64,000 nucleotides of DNA, from assembly GCF_016863115.1 (NCBI RefSeq), contig NZ_BOOG01000033.1, positions 1 through 64,000 of the forward strand, written 5' to 3'. The stretch comes from Sphaerimonospora thailandensis. Lineage in GTDB: Bacteria > Actinomycetota > Actinomycetes > Streptosporangiales > Streptosporangiaceae. The notes beneath the pieces were generated by a model, which saw only the letters and a list, made by a program, of their open reading frames with translations, was not told the DNA's origin and searched no databases. How positions within the stretch are numbered: position 1 is the first letter of the stretch; the number at the start of each line of letters is the position of its first letter. A program made the position numbers and the translations under genes. Below, in pieces: positions 57,577-64,000 of the stretch.

Positions 57577-59673
57577 GTGGAAGATCTGATCATTGCCCGG
57601 CGCCTGCGCGTACCCGTCGACGATGCGGAGGACGGCACGTCCGGTTGGGGTGAGGTGGCTGCCCGGCAGCTCGACGCGGCGCTGCTCAGTGTCGGCTTCA
57701 CCTGCTCGCCGGCGCTGCTCGACCGCCTGGCCGCACTGCCCGGCGAGCAGGTGATCGATCTCGGCGTGCGAGTCCTGGCCGCGGTCCGCCGCCTGGTCGG
57801 CGATCACGTCGAGCACAACGCCTACTTCATCGACTTTCCGAAAAACGTCCCGGACACCCTGGAGTTCTGGGTGGGGCTGCTGCGCGAGGCCATGCTCGAC
57901 CCGGTCGCCGCCGCCCGGCTCCAACCGGACATCCTCAACCTGCTGGACCTGCCGCGATACGGCAGCTACCAGCACACCTACGCCGATCTGCTGGCCGCGC
58001 ACGCCGAGCTGATCCCCCTGGCCAGTGACCGGGTGACCGTGCTGGAGCTGGGCGGAAGCCTGCGCGACGAAGCGCGGGAGCTCTACTTCTCGCTGGCCGG
58101 CTCCGAGGTCCCGCTCGCCACCGAGGACCTGGCGGCTCTGCGCGCGCTGGCCGCCTTCTGCGCCGAGGACCAGCCCGAGCACGTCCCGGTACGCGAGAAC
58201 CGGGCCGTCATCAACGAAGTACGGCTGGCCGCCGGGCAGCCGCTGCTCGTCGACACCGTGACAGACGTGCTCCGGCTGGCCTCGGCCTGCTCCGGCGGCG
58301 ACGTCACCCTGTCCACCTCCACCCGCCTGCGCTCATTCCGCCGTGCCGAACGCCGCATCCTGCTGGCCGCCCTGGACACCATTCCGGCTACCAAGCACGG
58401 GGACGTGCTGCGTCACCGTGAGCAGTGGAAGCGGCTCGGCGAGCGGTTGCACCCTCACGAGTACCCGCAGTTCCCCCGGGCGGCCCAGGTCTTCGACGTG
58501 GCCAGGGGCGTGCGCACGGCGACGAGCTTCGCCAGCCGGGTCGAGGCCGCGCTGGCGGCGGGCCGTACCGAAGAAGCCGTCTCGCTGCTGGAGCACACGC
58601 CCGGCGCACTGCTGCGCCGCCTCGACCACCTGCTGCGCGCGGGCGGCGGCTCCGCCGTACTGGAGGCGGCGGAAAGGTCCGCCGCCCACGCCTCCGGCCG
58701 TGTGCTGCTCTCCCTGCGGGAGCACCTGCAGAACCGGCTCGCGCCCGTGAGCCGGGTCTTCACCAATCGGCACGGCAGAGCGTGGACGACACCCGACACC
58801 CGCTCCCCGCTCGAGGAGGAGGCCCTCAACCGGACCCTCGCCGTCCTGGACGAGGAGATCACCCGCCGCCTGCCCGACCCCGGCGAGTTGATCGTCGACC
58901 CCGCCGTGCTCGACGTGGCGCTGCCCTTGTCGGGCAAGGCCGTCGCGCCCGGGCTCGGGATGCTGCCCCGCGGCTCGCTGTCGCCCGTGGACGGTGAGCT
59001 GCTCCGATTCTTCGTGTACTGGCGCCAGGCCGAGCGGCGCACCGACTACGACCTGTCGGCGCTCATGCTCGATTCCACCTATGACAATCCGACGCACATT
59101 TCGTGGACGTCCTACGCCAACGACTTCGCGACCTACTCGGGCGACCTCACCGAGGCCCCCGACGGCGCCTCGGAGTTCATCGACGTCCGTCTCTCCCAGG
59201 CCACTCAGCCGATCATCATCCCTCAGGTCGACATCTATGCCGGGGAGCGGTTCGACGAGGCCGCCGAGGCGTTCTTCGGCTACATGATCCGGGATGCCGC
59301 CCAGGAGGGCAGGCCGTTCGAAGCGCGTACCGTGCGGATGAAGTCCGACCTGCGCGGGTCCGGCCGCATCGCGCTCCCGCTCGTCTTCCTGCGCGGGGAC
59401 GACGGTGCCTGGCGGGTGAAGTGGTTGCATCTCTACCTGTCCGGACATCCGGCGTTCAACCAGGTGGAGGGCAACCGGGTCACCGCGTCGTTGCTCGTGC
59501 GCTCGATCGTGGAGCGGGACTACCTCCGGGTCGGCTACCTGGTCGACCTGCTACGGGCCAAGTCCTCCGGGGGCGGGCACGTCACGTACATCGGGCTGGA
59601 GGCACCCGCCGACCTCCCGGACGGGGCGCGGGTCTACACGCCCGCCACGCTGCACGAGCTTATCCCGGCCTGA
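57577..59673 (+). CDS. Conserved protein with TerD-like C-terminal domain (MXAN_6230/SCO0854-like)
   Basis: The protein has 698 residues from GTG 57577. The N-terminal two thirds are helical (FIDFPKNVPDTLEFWVGLLR). The C-terminal third is TerD-like: YDLSALMLDSTYDNPTHISW, then SGDLTEAPDGASEFIDVRLS, as in calcium-binding stress/tellurite proteins. Family assignment to the MXAN_6230/SCO0854 group is from memory of similar sequences. TATATC 9 bases before the start suggests a leaderless mRNA. No ter operon is nearby. Confidence 0.75.
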   Translation: MEDLIIARRLRVPVDDAEDGTSGWGEVAARQLDAALLSVGFTCSPALLDRLAALPGEQVIDLGVRVLAAVRRLVGDHVEHNAYFIDFPKNVPDTLEFWVGLLREAMLDPVAAARLQPDILNLLDLPRYGSYQHTYADLLAAHAELIPLASDRVTVLELGGSLRDEARELYFSLAGSEVPLATEDLAALRALAAFCAEDQPEHVPVRENRAVINEVRLAAGQPLLVDTVTDVLRLASACSGGDVTLSTSTRLRSFRRAERRILLAALDTIPATKHGDVLRHREQWKRLGERLHPHEYPQFPRAAQVFDVARGVRTATSFASRVEAALAAGRTEEAVSLLEHTPGALLRRLDHLLRAGGGSAVLEAAERSAAHASGRVLLSLREHLQNRLAPVSRVFTNRHGRAWTTPDTRSPLEEEALNRTLAVLDEEITRRLPDPGELIVDPAVLDVALPLSGKAVAPGLGMLPRGSLSPVDGELLRFFVYWRQAERRTDYDLSALMLDSTYDNPTHISWTSYANDFATYSGDLTEAPDGASEFIDVRLSQATQPIIIPQVDIYAGERFDEAAEAFFGYMIRDAAQEGRPFEARTVRMKSDLRGSGRIALPLVFLRGDDGAWRVKWLHLYLSGHPAFNQVEGNRVTASLLVRSIVERDYLRVGYLVDLLRAKSSGGGHVTYIGLEAPADLPDGARVYTPATLHELIPA

Positions 59674-59687
59674 TATCATGCTGATCG

Positions 59688-59868
59688 CAAGGCCATGGGA
59701 GGGCTTCCTTCTCATCTCTGGAACCGGTCTGCCCGTACGGGCGCCGGTCTTGATCTAGCTTTCCCGCTTTCCTTGCGCTCTGGCGGGTGAGGCCATTCGG
59801 AGGCTTCCTTCTATCCTGGTTCGATTCCAGGTAGGCCCGTAACGGGCCTACTGGTGCATCTAGCTTCC
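59688..59868 (+). repeat. Tandem pair of imperfect ~95-nt structured elements
   Basis: Unit A (59688-59785) and unit B (59786-59868) share GGCCAT-N3/4-(A)GGCTTCCTTCT, ATC and TGG, then a hairpin, then ATCTAGCTT. In A the hairpin is GCCCGTACGGGC flanked by ACCGG/CCGGT; in B it is GTAGGCCCG-TAA-CGGGCCTAC (59831-59851), preceded by CCTGG-TTCGATT-CCAGG (59815-59831). Structure is conserved while sequence differs, which suggests RNA selection. They follow the TerD-like gene. Function unknown. Confidence 0.5.
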
Positions 59869-60068
59869 GAGCCCTCCTCACCGCGCGGCAGATCGCCGTA
59901 CGAGTCCGCTCCGGGCAGTGCTCGGCACGCGAGATCGCGGCACAGGCACTGGATCACATCGCCCGCCACGACACCGCGGTGCGGGCCTTCACCGAACTCT
60001 GGCCGCAGCACGCCGCAAAGCACGGTTGTGCGGCTACGGGGAACCCCCGCCCCCTACCGGGGTTCTGA
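59868..60068 (+). pseudogene. N-terminal remnant of an amidase-signature enzyme
   Basis: The forward strand reads RALLTARQIAVRVRSGQCSA then REIAAQALDHIARHDTAVRA and FTELWPQ before degenerating to a stop at 60068. This is the helical N-terminus of amidase-signature proteins (LTAxELAxxVRxGxxSAxE). There is no start codon in frame nearby and the catalytic Ser-Ser-Lys core is missing. It overlaps the 3' end of the minus-strand MerR gene. Confidence 0.55.
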
Positions 60069-60777
60069 TGGAGAGCGCGGCACTGAGTGCGGCGGCGCCG
60101 TCGAGCAGGGCTTTGGAGCGAACCGCGATGTCGGCATCTCTGGCGGCCAGCGCGGAGGTGATGTCCTTTGATCGGGGGCCGTGCCGTAGCTCGGGGATGA
60201 GAGCCCGAAGACGCGCGATGCGGTAACCGGCCTTGCGCAGCTGGTGAACGATCCGGGCATCCCGCACGTGGGCTGGTGTGTATCGGCGCGTTCCTCGCAC
60301 CGGGTCGCGGTCAGGGACTACGAGATCCTCCGCGTCCCAGTGCCGCAACGTCGAAGGGCGCACGCCGAGCGCGGCGGCGAGTTCGGAGACGCTCATCGAG
60401 TCCGAGGGGCGTACGTCTCCGATCGGCTCGCTGGAGATCGCCTGGGCGGCCTCCTTGGCCTGCCTCAGTTCCGTGCGCTCTGCGTCGAGCCGGGCGTGCG
60501 CCGCATCCAGAAGGGCGAGCACCACCTGCGAGGCGGGGAACTGGTGTACGGCCCGCACGATCTTCTTGGCCTCAGCCGGGCCCGCGCCCGCCGCGAGGGC
60601 TCGGTAGGCCAGCGCGGACTGTACATGTATCTCTCCGTACATCCGGTAGCCCGTGGCCGTGCGTGTCGCCGGCGGAAGCACGCCGTCGCGCTCGAGATTG
60701 CGAACCTGTTGAACCGAGTACCCGGAACGCCGCGCGACATCGACGGTGCGTAAGTCCCCTGATTTGAGACCTGACAT
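60034..60777 (-). CDS. Second double-MerR transcriptional regulator (TioE-type)
   Basis: The protein has 247 residues from ATG 60777. First HTH: TVDVARRSGYSVQQVRNLER then DGVLPPATRTATGYRMYGEI. Second HTH: VSELAAALGVRPSTLRHWDA then EDLVVPDRDPVRGTRRYTPA. The architecture and the spacing match the protein at 55573, which is 4.5 kb away, but sequence identity looks moderate, so this is not a recent duplication. It is divergent from the DUF6194 gene. Confidence 0.9.
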   Translation of the reverse strand: MSGLKSGDLRTVDVARRSGYSVQQVRNLERDGVLPPATRTATGYRMYGEIHVQSALAYRALAAGAGPAEAKKIVRAVHQFPASQVVLALLDAAHARLDAERTELRQAKEAAQAISSEPIGDVRPSDSMSVSELAAALGVRPSTLRHWDAEDLVVPDRDPVRGTRRYTPAHVRDARIVHQLRKAGYRIARLRALIPELRHGPRSKDITSALAARDADIAVRSKALLDGAAALSAALSIRTPVGGGGSP

Positions 60778-60840
60778 CCGGAAGCCCCTCAGTTTCAGCC
60801 GCGAAGTCTCCACAAGCACTTCAATGGAACGCTGGAGGAC

Positions 60841-61308
60841 ATGACGATAGACGAGATCATCGGCTTCGTGGACGGCCTCGACGGCGTCCTGTCCCTCAGG
60901 CCGGCGCCCGGTGACGGCTCGCCGGAAATCAGTTGGGGCGACACGTTCTTCTACTACGCGCCTGATGGCGTCATCCCGGCGACGACCCAGCCGTTCGCGA
61001 CGGTCGTGACCAAGGACTACCCCGGCGACGAGACATCCCGTCTGGATCGTCCGGGCACCTTCCGCGTGAACATCTCCGCGGGGAAGGAGGCGTTCATCCG
61101 GTGGACCGGTCACGCGCCACGCGAACCGGCCACCGCCGAGGTCGACCCCGGCGCCGCCGACACCGTGATCGCGCACCCCGTCTACGGCACCCTCGGCTGG
61201 CTGGCGGTGGTGAACCCGGGTTCACGTACGGAAGCGGCGACCCGTGAGCTGCTGCGTACGGCCTATGGCCTCGCATGCTCACGCCACGAGCGACGCGCCC
61301 AGGGGTGA
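60841..61308 (+). CDS. DUF6194 protein
   Basis: The protein has 155 residues: MTIDEIIGFVDGLDGVLSLR, SWGDTFFYYAPDGVIPATTQ, PFATVVTKDYPGDETSRLDR, and VIAHPVYGTLGWLAVVNPG are typical of DUF6194. The function is unknown. It starts 63 bp from the divergent double-MerR gene. Confidence 0.9.
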   Translation: MTIDEIIGFVDGLDGVLSLRPAPGDGSPEISWGDTFFYYAPDGVIPATTQPFATVVTKDYPGDETSRLDRPGTFRVNISAGKEAFIRWTGHAPREPATAEVDPGAADTVIAHPVYGTLGWLAVVNPGSRTEAATRELLRTAYGLACSRHERRAQG

Positions 61309-61340
61309 CGGCCGGTGAGGCGGAGCCGCCCGGCCGAAGG

Positions 61341-61931
61341 TCAGTGCGGTCGGCGTAGTCCTGCTATGAGGAGTTCGACCAGTCGACGTGCGTCGTAGCG
61401 GGGATTGTTCTCCACGCCGATGCAGAGGTTCCCGACGCCGCGCATGAGTTCGTAGGCGTCCAGGTCGGAGCGGATCTCGCCGGCCGCGGCCGCGGCTTCG
61501 AGCAGTTGGGCGCACACGGGCACGAGCCGGTCGAGGAAGTAGGCGTGCAGCGTGTCGAAGCCGGCGTCGTCGGAGTGCAGCACGGCGGCCAGACCGTGCT
61601 TGGTGACCAGGAAGTCGACGAAGAGGTCGATCCATCGCCCCAGTGCGGCGTGGGGGGTCGGGCCGGTCGCCAGCAGGGCCGGGCCGGCCTCGGCGAGGGC
61701 CTCGATCTGGTGCCGGTAGACGGCGATGATGAGATCCGCTCGCGTCGGGAAGTGACGGTAGATCGTGGCCGTCCCGACGCCGGCCTTGGCCGCGATGTCG
61801 CGTATCGGCGCTTCGACGCCTGAGGTCACGAAGACCGCCGCGGCGGCGTCGAGCAGCGCCCTTTCGTTGCGCCGGGCGTCGGCCCGCTTGCGCGGGGCCG
61901 CATGCCCCGCGCCTGCATCGCTGTCGTTCAT
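61341..61931 (-). CDS. TetR-family transcriptional regulator
   Basis: The protein has 196 residues from ATG 61931. HTH: ALLDAAAAVFVTSGVEAPIR then DIAAKAGVGTATIYRHFPTR. The C-terminal ligand domain is unassigned. It is divergent from the aldo-keto reductase, with two operators in between (61964-62008), so it probably represses both. Confidence 0.93.
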   Translation of the reverse strand: MNDSDAGAGHAAPRKRADARRNERALLDAAAAVFVTSGVEAPIRDIAAKAGVGTATIYRHFPTRADLIIAVYRHQIEALAEAGPALLATGPTPHAALGRWIDLFVDFLVTKHGLAAVLHSDDAGFDTLHAYFLDRLVPVCAQLLEAAAAAGEIRSDLDAYELMRGVGNLCIGVENNPRYDARRLVELLIAGLRRPH

Positions 61932-61963
61932 CGTGCCGTTACCTCCGCCGCCGGGATTGCTAA

Positions 61964-62008
61964 ACGGGACAATGTCCCGTATCGTCAAACGGGACAAGGT
62001 TCCGTTTG
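61964..62008. promoter_or_regulatory. Two TetR operators in tandem
   Basis: Site 1: ACGGGAC-AAT-GTCCCGT (61964-61980), perfect. Site 2: CAAACGGGAC-AAG-GTTCCGTTTG (61986-62008), 9 of 10 arm positions match. Both share AAACGGGACAA. They lie between the TetR start (61931) and the reductase start (62088). Confidence 0.75.
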
Positions 62009-62087
62009 CTCATGATGCCAGAGCAAGAGCCGGCAACCAAGCCGCGCAATACCACCACGCTTCATCCGCAATGGAGGAGACACGGTC

Positions 62088-63107
62088 ATGCAGTACCGCA
62101 CCCTGGGCCGCACCGGCGTACAGATCAGCTCCCTCGCGCTCGGCGCGATGAACTTCGGCAAGATCGGGCGTACCACCCAGGACGAGGTCACCGCCATCGT
62201 CGACGCCGCTCTCGACGCGGGGATCAACCTCATCGACACCGCCGACGTGTACAGCGGCGGCGAGTCGGAGGAGATGGTCGGCAAGGCCATCGCCGGCCGC
62301 CGCGACGACATCGTGCTGGCCACGAAGGCGAGCATGCCCATGGGAGACGAGCGCAACCACCAGGGCGGCTCGCGTCGCTGGCTGGCCACCGCGCTGGACG
62401 ACAGCCTGCGCCGCCTCGGCGTCGACCATGTGGATCTCTACCAGATCCACCGGTGGGACCCGAGGACCAGTGACGAGGAGACGCTGTCGGCGTTGACCGA
62501 CCTGCAGCGCGCGGGAAAGATCCGTTACTTCGGCTCCTCGACCTTCCCCGCGTACCGCATCGTGCAGGCCCAATGGGCCGCCCGCGAGCATCACCTGAGC
62601 CGTTACGTCACCGAACAGCCCAGCTACTCGATCCTGCAGCGCGGGATCGAGACCCACGTCCTGCCCGTGACCGAGCAGTACGGGCTCGGCGTGCTGGTGT
62701 GGAGTCCGCTGGCCTCGGGCTGGCTGTCGGGCGCGATCCGCGAGGGCCGGGAAATCACCACCAGCCGCTCGACGTTCATGCCGCAGCGCTTCGACACCAC
62801 CATCCCGTCCAACCGGGCCAGGCTCGACGCGGTCGAGCGGCTGGCGAAGGTCGCCGACGAGGCCGGCCTGACCATGATCCAGCTCGCGCTCGGGTTCGTG
62901 ACCGCGCATCCCGCCGTGACCAGCGCGCTCATCGGCCCCCGCACGCTGGACCACCTGTGGTCGCAACTCGCCGCCGCCGACACCGTGCTCTCCGCCGACG
63001 TGCTCGACGCCGTCGACGCGATCGTCGCCCCCGGCACCGACCTCGCCGCGCACGAGAAGAACGACACCCCGCCATCTCTGCTCGCCCCGTCACTGCGGCG
63101 CCGCTGA
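62088..63107 (+). CDS. Aldo-keto reductase
   Basis: The protein has 339 residues. AKR motifs: LALGAMNFGKIGRTTQDEVT, INLIDTADVYSGGESEEMVG (catalytic Asp, Tyr), IVLATKASMP (Lys), DLYQIHRWD (His), VWSPLASGWLSG, and ALIGPRTLDHL (NADPH). Start ATG 62088 has GGAGGAGA upstream. It reduces or oxidises a carbonyl with NADP(H); the substrate is presumably the TetR inducer or a related compound (inference). Confidence 0.95.
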   Translation: MQYRTLGRTGVQISSLALGAMNFGKIGRTTQDEVTAIVDAALDAGINLIDTADVYSGGESEEMVGKAIAGRRDDIVLATKASMPMGDERNHQGGSRRWLATALDDSLRRLGVDHVDLYQIHRWDPRTSDEETLSALTDLQRAGKIRYFGSSTFPAYRIVQAQWAAREHHLSRYVTEQPSYSILQRGIETHVLPVTEQYGLGVLVWSPLASGWLSGAIREGREITTSRSTFMPQRFDTTIPSNRARLDAVERLAKVADEAGLTMIQLALGFVTAHPAVTSALIGPRTLDHLWSQLAAADTVLSADVLDAVDAIVAPGTDLAAHEKNDTPPSLLAPSLRRR

Positions 63108-63200
63108 TCGCCCGAGGGGCCGGGGCACGTGATCCCGACCTTCATGTGCCGACAGCTCGGGCAGCGGTGTCCCGTGCTCGTGCCTGTGTCGTGCGGGCGG

Positions 63201-63238
63201 CCATGTGACAGGGAACGCTGGTATTCCCTGTCACATGG
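63201..63238. terminator. Perfect 15-bp-stem hairpin
   Basis: CCATGTGACAGGGAA and its exact reverse complement flank the loop CGCTGGTA. It lies between the aldo-keto reductase stop (63107) and the DUF1801 start (63307), both on the plus strand, so it is most likely the reductase terminator. Confidence 0.7.
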
Positions 63239-63306
63239 CGAGATCGACGTCCGGATGAGAACACGAACACGGACCACGAAGAACGAAACCGGAAGGGCAC
63301 CTGACC

Positions 63307-63678
63307 ATGGCCAAGTTCGCCACCATCGACGACTACATCGCCTCCCTTCCCGAGGCCCAGCGGGAGATCACCGCCAAGCTCCTGCCGATCATCGAGGAGG
63401 TGCTGCCCGGGGCCGGCGCGGTCTGGCACGGGCACCCGGTGTGGAGCCTGGGCGCGGCTCCGGGCAAGTCCCCGGTCTGCTTCCTCAAGGCGTACCCCGC
63501 CCATGTGACCTTCGGCTTCTGGCGGGGACAGCGGATCGGCGACCCGTCCGGCCGTCTCGAACCCGCCGCCCGCGAGATGGCCGCCGTCAAACTCCGTACC
63601 CTGAGCGACGTCGACACCGGTCTGTTCACCGCCTGGCTGCGTCAGGCGCGTGACCTCGAAGAGCCGGCGGGCGATTGA
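63307..63678 (+). CDS. DUF1801 protein
   Basis: The protein has 123 residues: TIDDYIASLPEAQREITAKL, VWHGHPVWSLG, CFLKAYPAHVTFGFWRGQRI and LRTLSDVDTGLFTAWLRQA match the YdhG/DUF1801 fold. The role is unknown. Start ATG 63307. Confidence 0.92.
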   Translation: MAKFATIDDYIASLPEAQREITAKLLPIIEEVLPGAGAVWHGHPVWSLGAAPGKSPVCFLKAYPAHVTFGFWRGQRIGDPSGRLEPAAREMAAVKLRTLSDVDTGLFTAWLRQARDLEEPAGD

Positions 63679-63937
63679 CCTGGGCTGCCGGCGGCGACGG
63701 AACAGCCGGTGGCGACAGCGGGTGGAACCCGTACGGAAGATTTCTGGGCTCCTGTGTCGTATCGAGGGCTCGGCCGATCGTCTTGAAGATGAGGGCCGTC
63801 GACGGGATCACCGAGCCGTTCGACGCGTTCTGGGGAATGACGCGCTCTGGGGAATAGCGGTACGCCACGGTGGCCGACCTGTACGCGGCGCTCCCCGCAT
63901 GCTGACCAGCAGACCAGACCACAGAAGGAGTCCCGGC

Positions 63938-64000
63938 ATGAAGTACGTGCTGATGTTCGTCGAGACCGAGCAGTTCGCCAAGGAACTGGAGGCGATGGGT
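63938..64000 (+). CDS. YCII/DGPF-domain protein, 3' end outside window
   Basis: ATG 63938 with AGAAGGAG upstream begins KYVLMFVETEQFAKELEAMG, the usual N-terminus of DGPF/YCII proteins. Only 21 codons are visible. Such genes usually accompany an ECF42 sigma factor, which may follow outside the window. The 258 bp before it hold no convincing gene. Confidence 0.75.
   Translation, partial: MKYVLMFVETEQFAKELEAMG

Noticed and set aside
59815-59851. tRNA gene suggested by a perfect T-arm-like hairpin
   Set aside because: No matching acceptor 5' strand, D-arm or anticodon arm can be placed upstream at the right distance.
63679-63937. Short open frames before the last gene
   Set aside because: Less than 60-100 codons, no ribosome binding site, no recognisable domain.

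Overview
This window is chromosomal DNA from a high-GC, GTG-start-rich actinobacterium. The gene families point to a Streptosporangiales-type organism such as Nonomuraea, Streptosporangium or Microbispora: HTH-DUF5753/DUF397 pairs, DUF574 methyltransferase, double-MerR TioE-type regulators, CBM2 secreted protein, an Rv0081-0087-like locus. The genus is inference. About 60 protein-coding genes or gene remnants are supported; I see no rRNA, tRNA, CRISPR array or intact insertion sequence.

Layout. 0-4.3 kb: SRPBCC protein (cut by the left edge), an MFS exporter and a two-gene tyrosine-degradation unit (unknown protein plus fumarylacetoacetase). 4.3-13.4 kb: a secreted lipase, then a LacI-family regulator divergent from a five-gene operon: fused urease gamma-beta subunit, urease-like alpha subunit, YtcJ-type amidohydrolase, APC permease and nitrilase-superfamily amidase. 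Two identical GGAACGTTCC palindromes lie between regulator and operon. No urease accessory genes are present. 13.4-15.5 kb: enoyl-CoA hydratase and a divergent AraC regulator.

15.5-23.7 kb: a seven-gene operon, headed by an ArsR regulator, encodes an energy-converting-hydrogenase-related (Ehr) membrane complex of the kind found at Rv0081-Rv0087 in Mycobacterium tuberculosis. Its large subunit has lost the NiFe cysteines, and a short cytochrome-b-like gene sits at the 3' end. 24.2-28.4 kb: two secreted proteins, a YD-repeat/phospholipase A2 protein and a subtilisin-like protease. 28.4-32.1 kb: a two-component system, a short histidine phosphatase and a DnaQ-TerB-BRCT-type exonuclease.

32.3-48 kb is more mosaic. 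A visibly less GC-rich four-gene operon (2OG dioxygenase, TPR-membrane protein, PP2C phosphatase, NUDIX hydrolase) is followed by a methyltransferase, a GNAT-DUF952 fusion, DUF4180, an HTH-DUF5753/DUF397 pair, two divergent paralogous sulfur-binding-domain/HNH nucleases (type IV restriction of phosphorothioated DNA), a CBM2 protein, CapA, and an APC permease divergent from an ArsR-phosphatase fusion across a clear operator.

48-64 kb is accessory and eroded: a PD-(D/E)XK transposase-like protein, fragments of VOC, dihydrofolate-reductase-like, DGPF/ECF42 and amidase genes, a large two-TM protein of unknown function, an erythromycin-esterase-like enzyme with a double-MerR regulator, a VapBC pair, a TerD-like protein followed by a tandem structured repeat, a second double-MerR regulator, a TetR regulator with two operators in front of an aldo-keto reductase, DUF1801, and the start of a DGPF-domain gene at the right edge. 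Convergent gene pairs are repeatedly separated by long perfect or near-perfect palindromes that look like bidirectional terminators.
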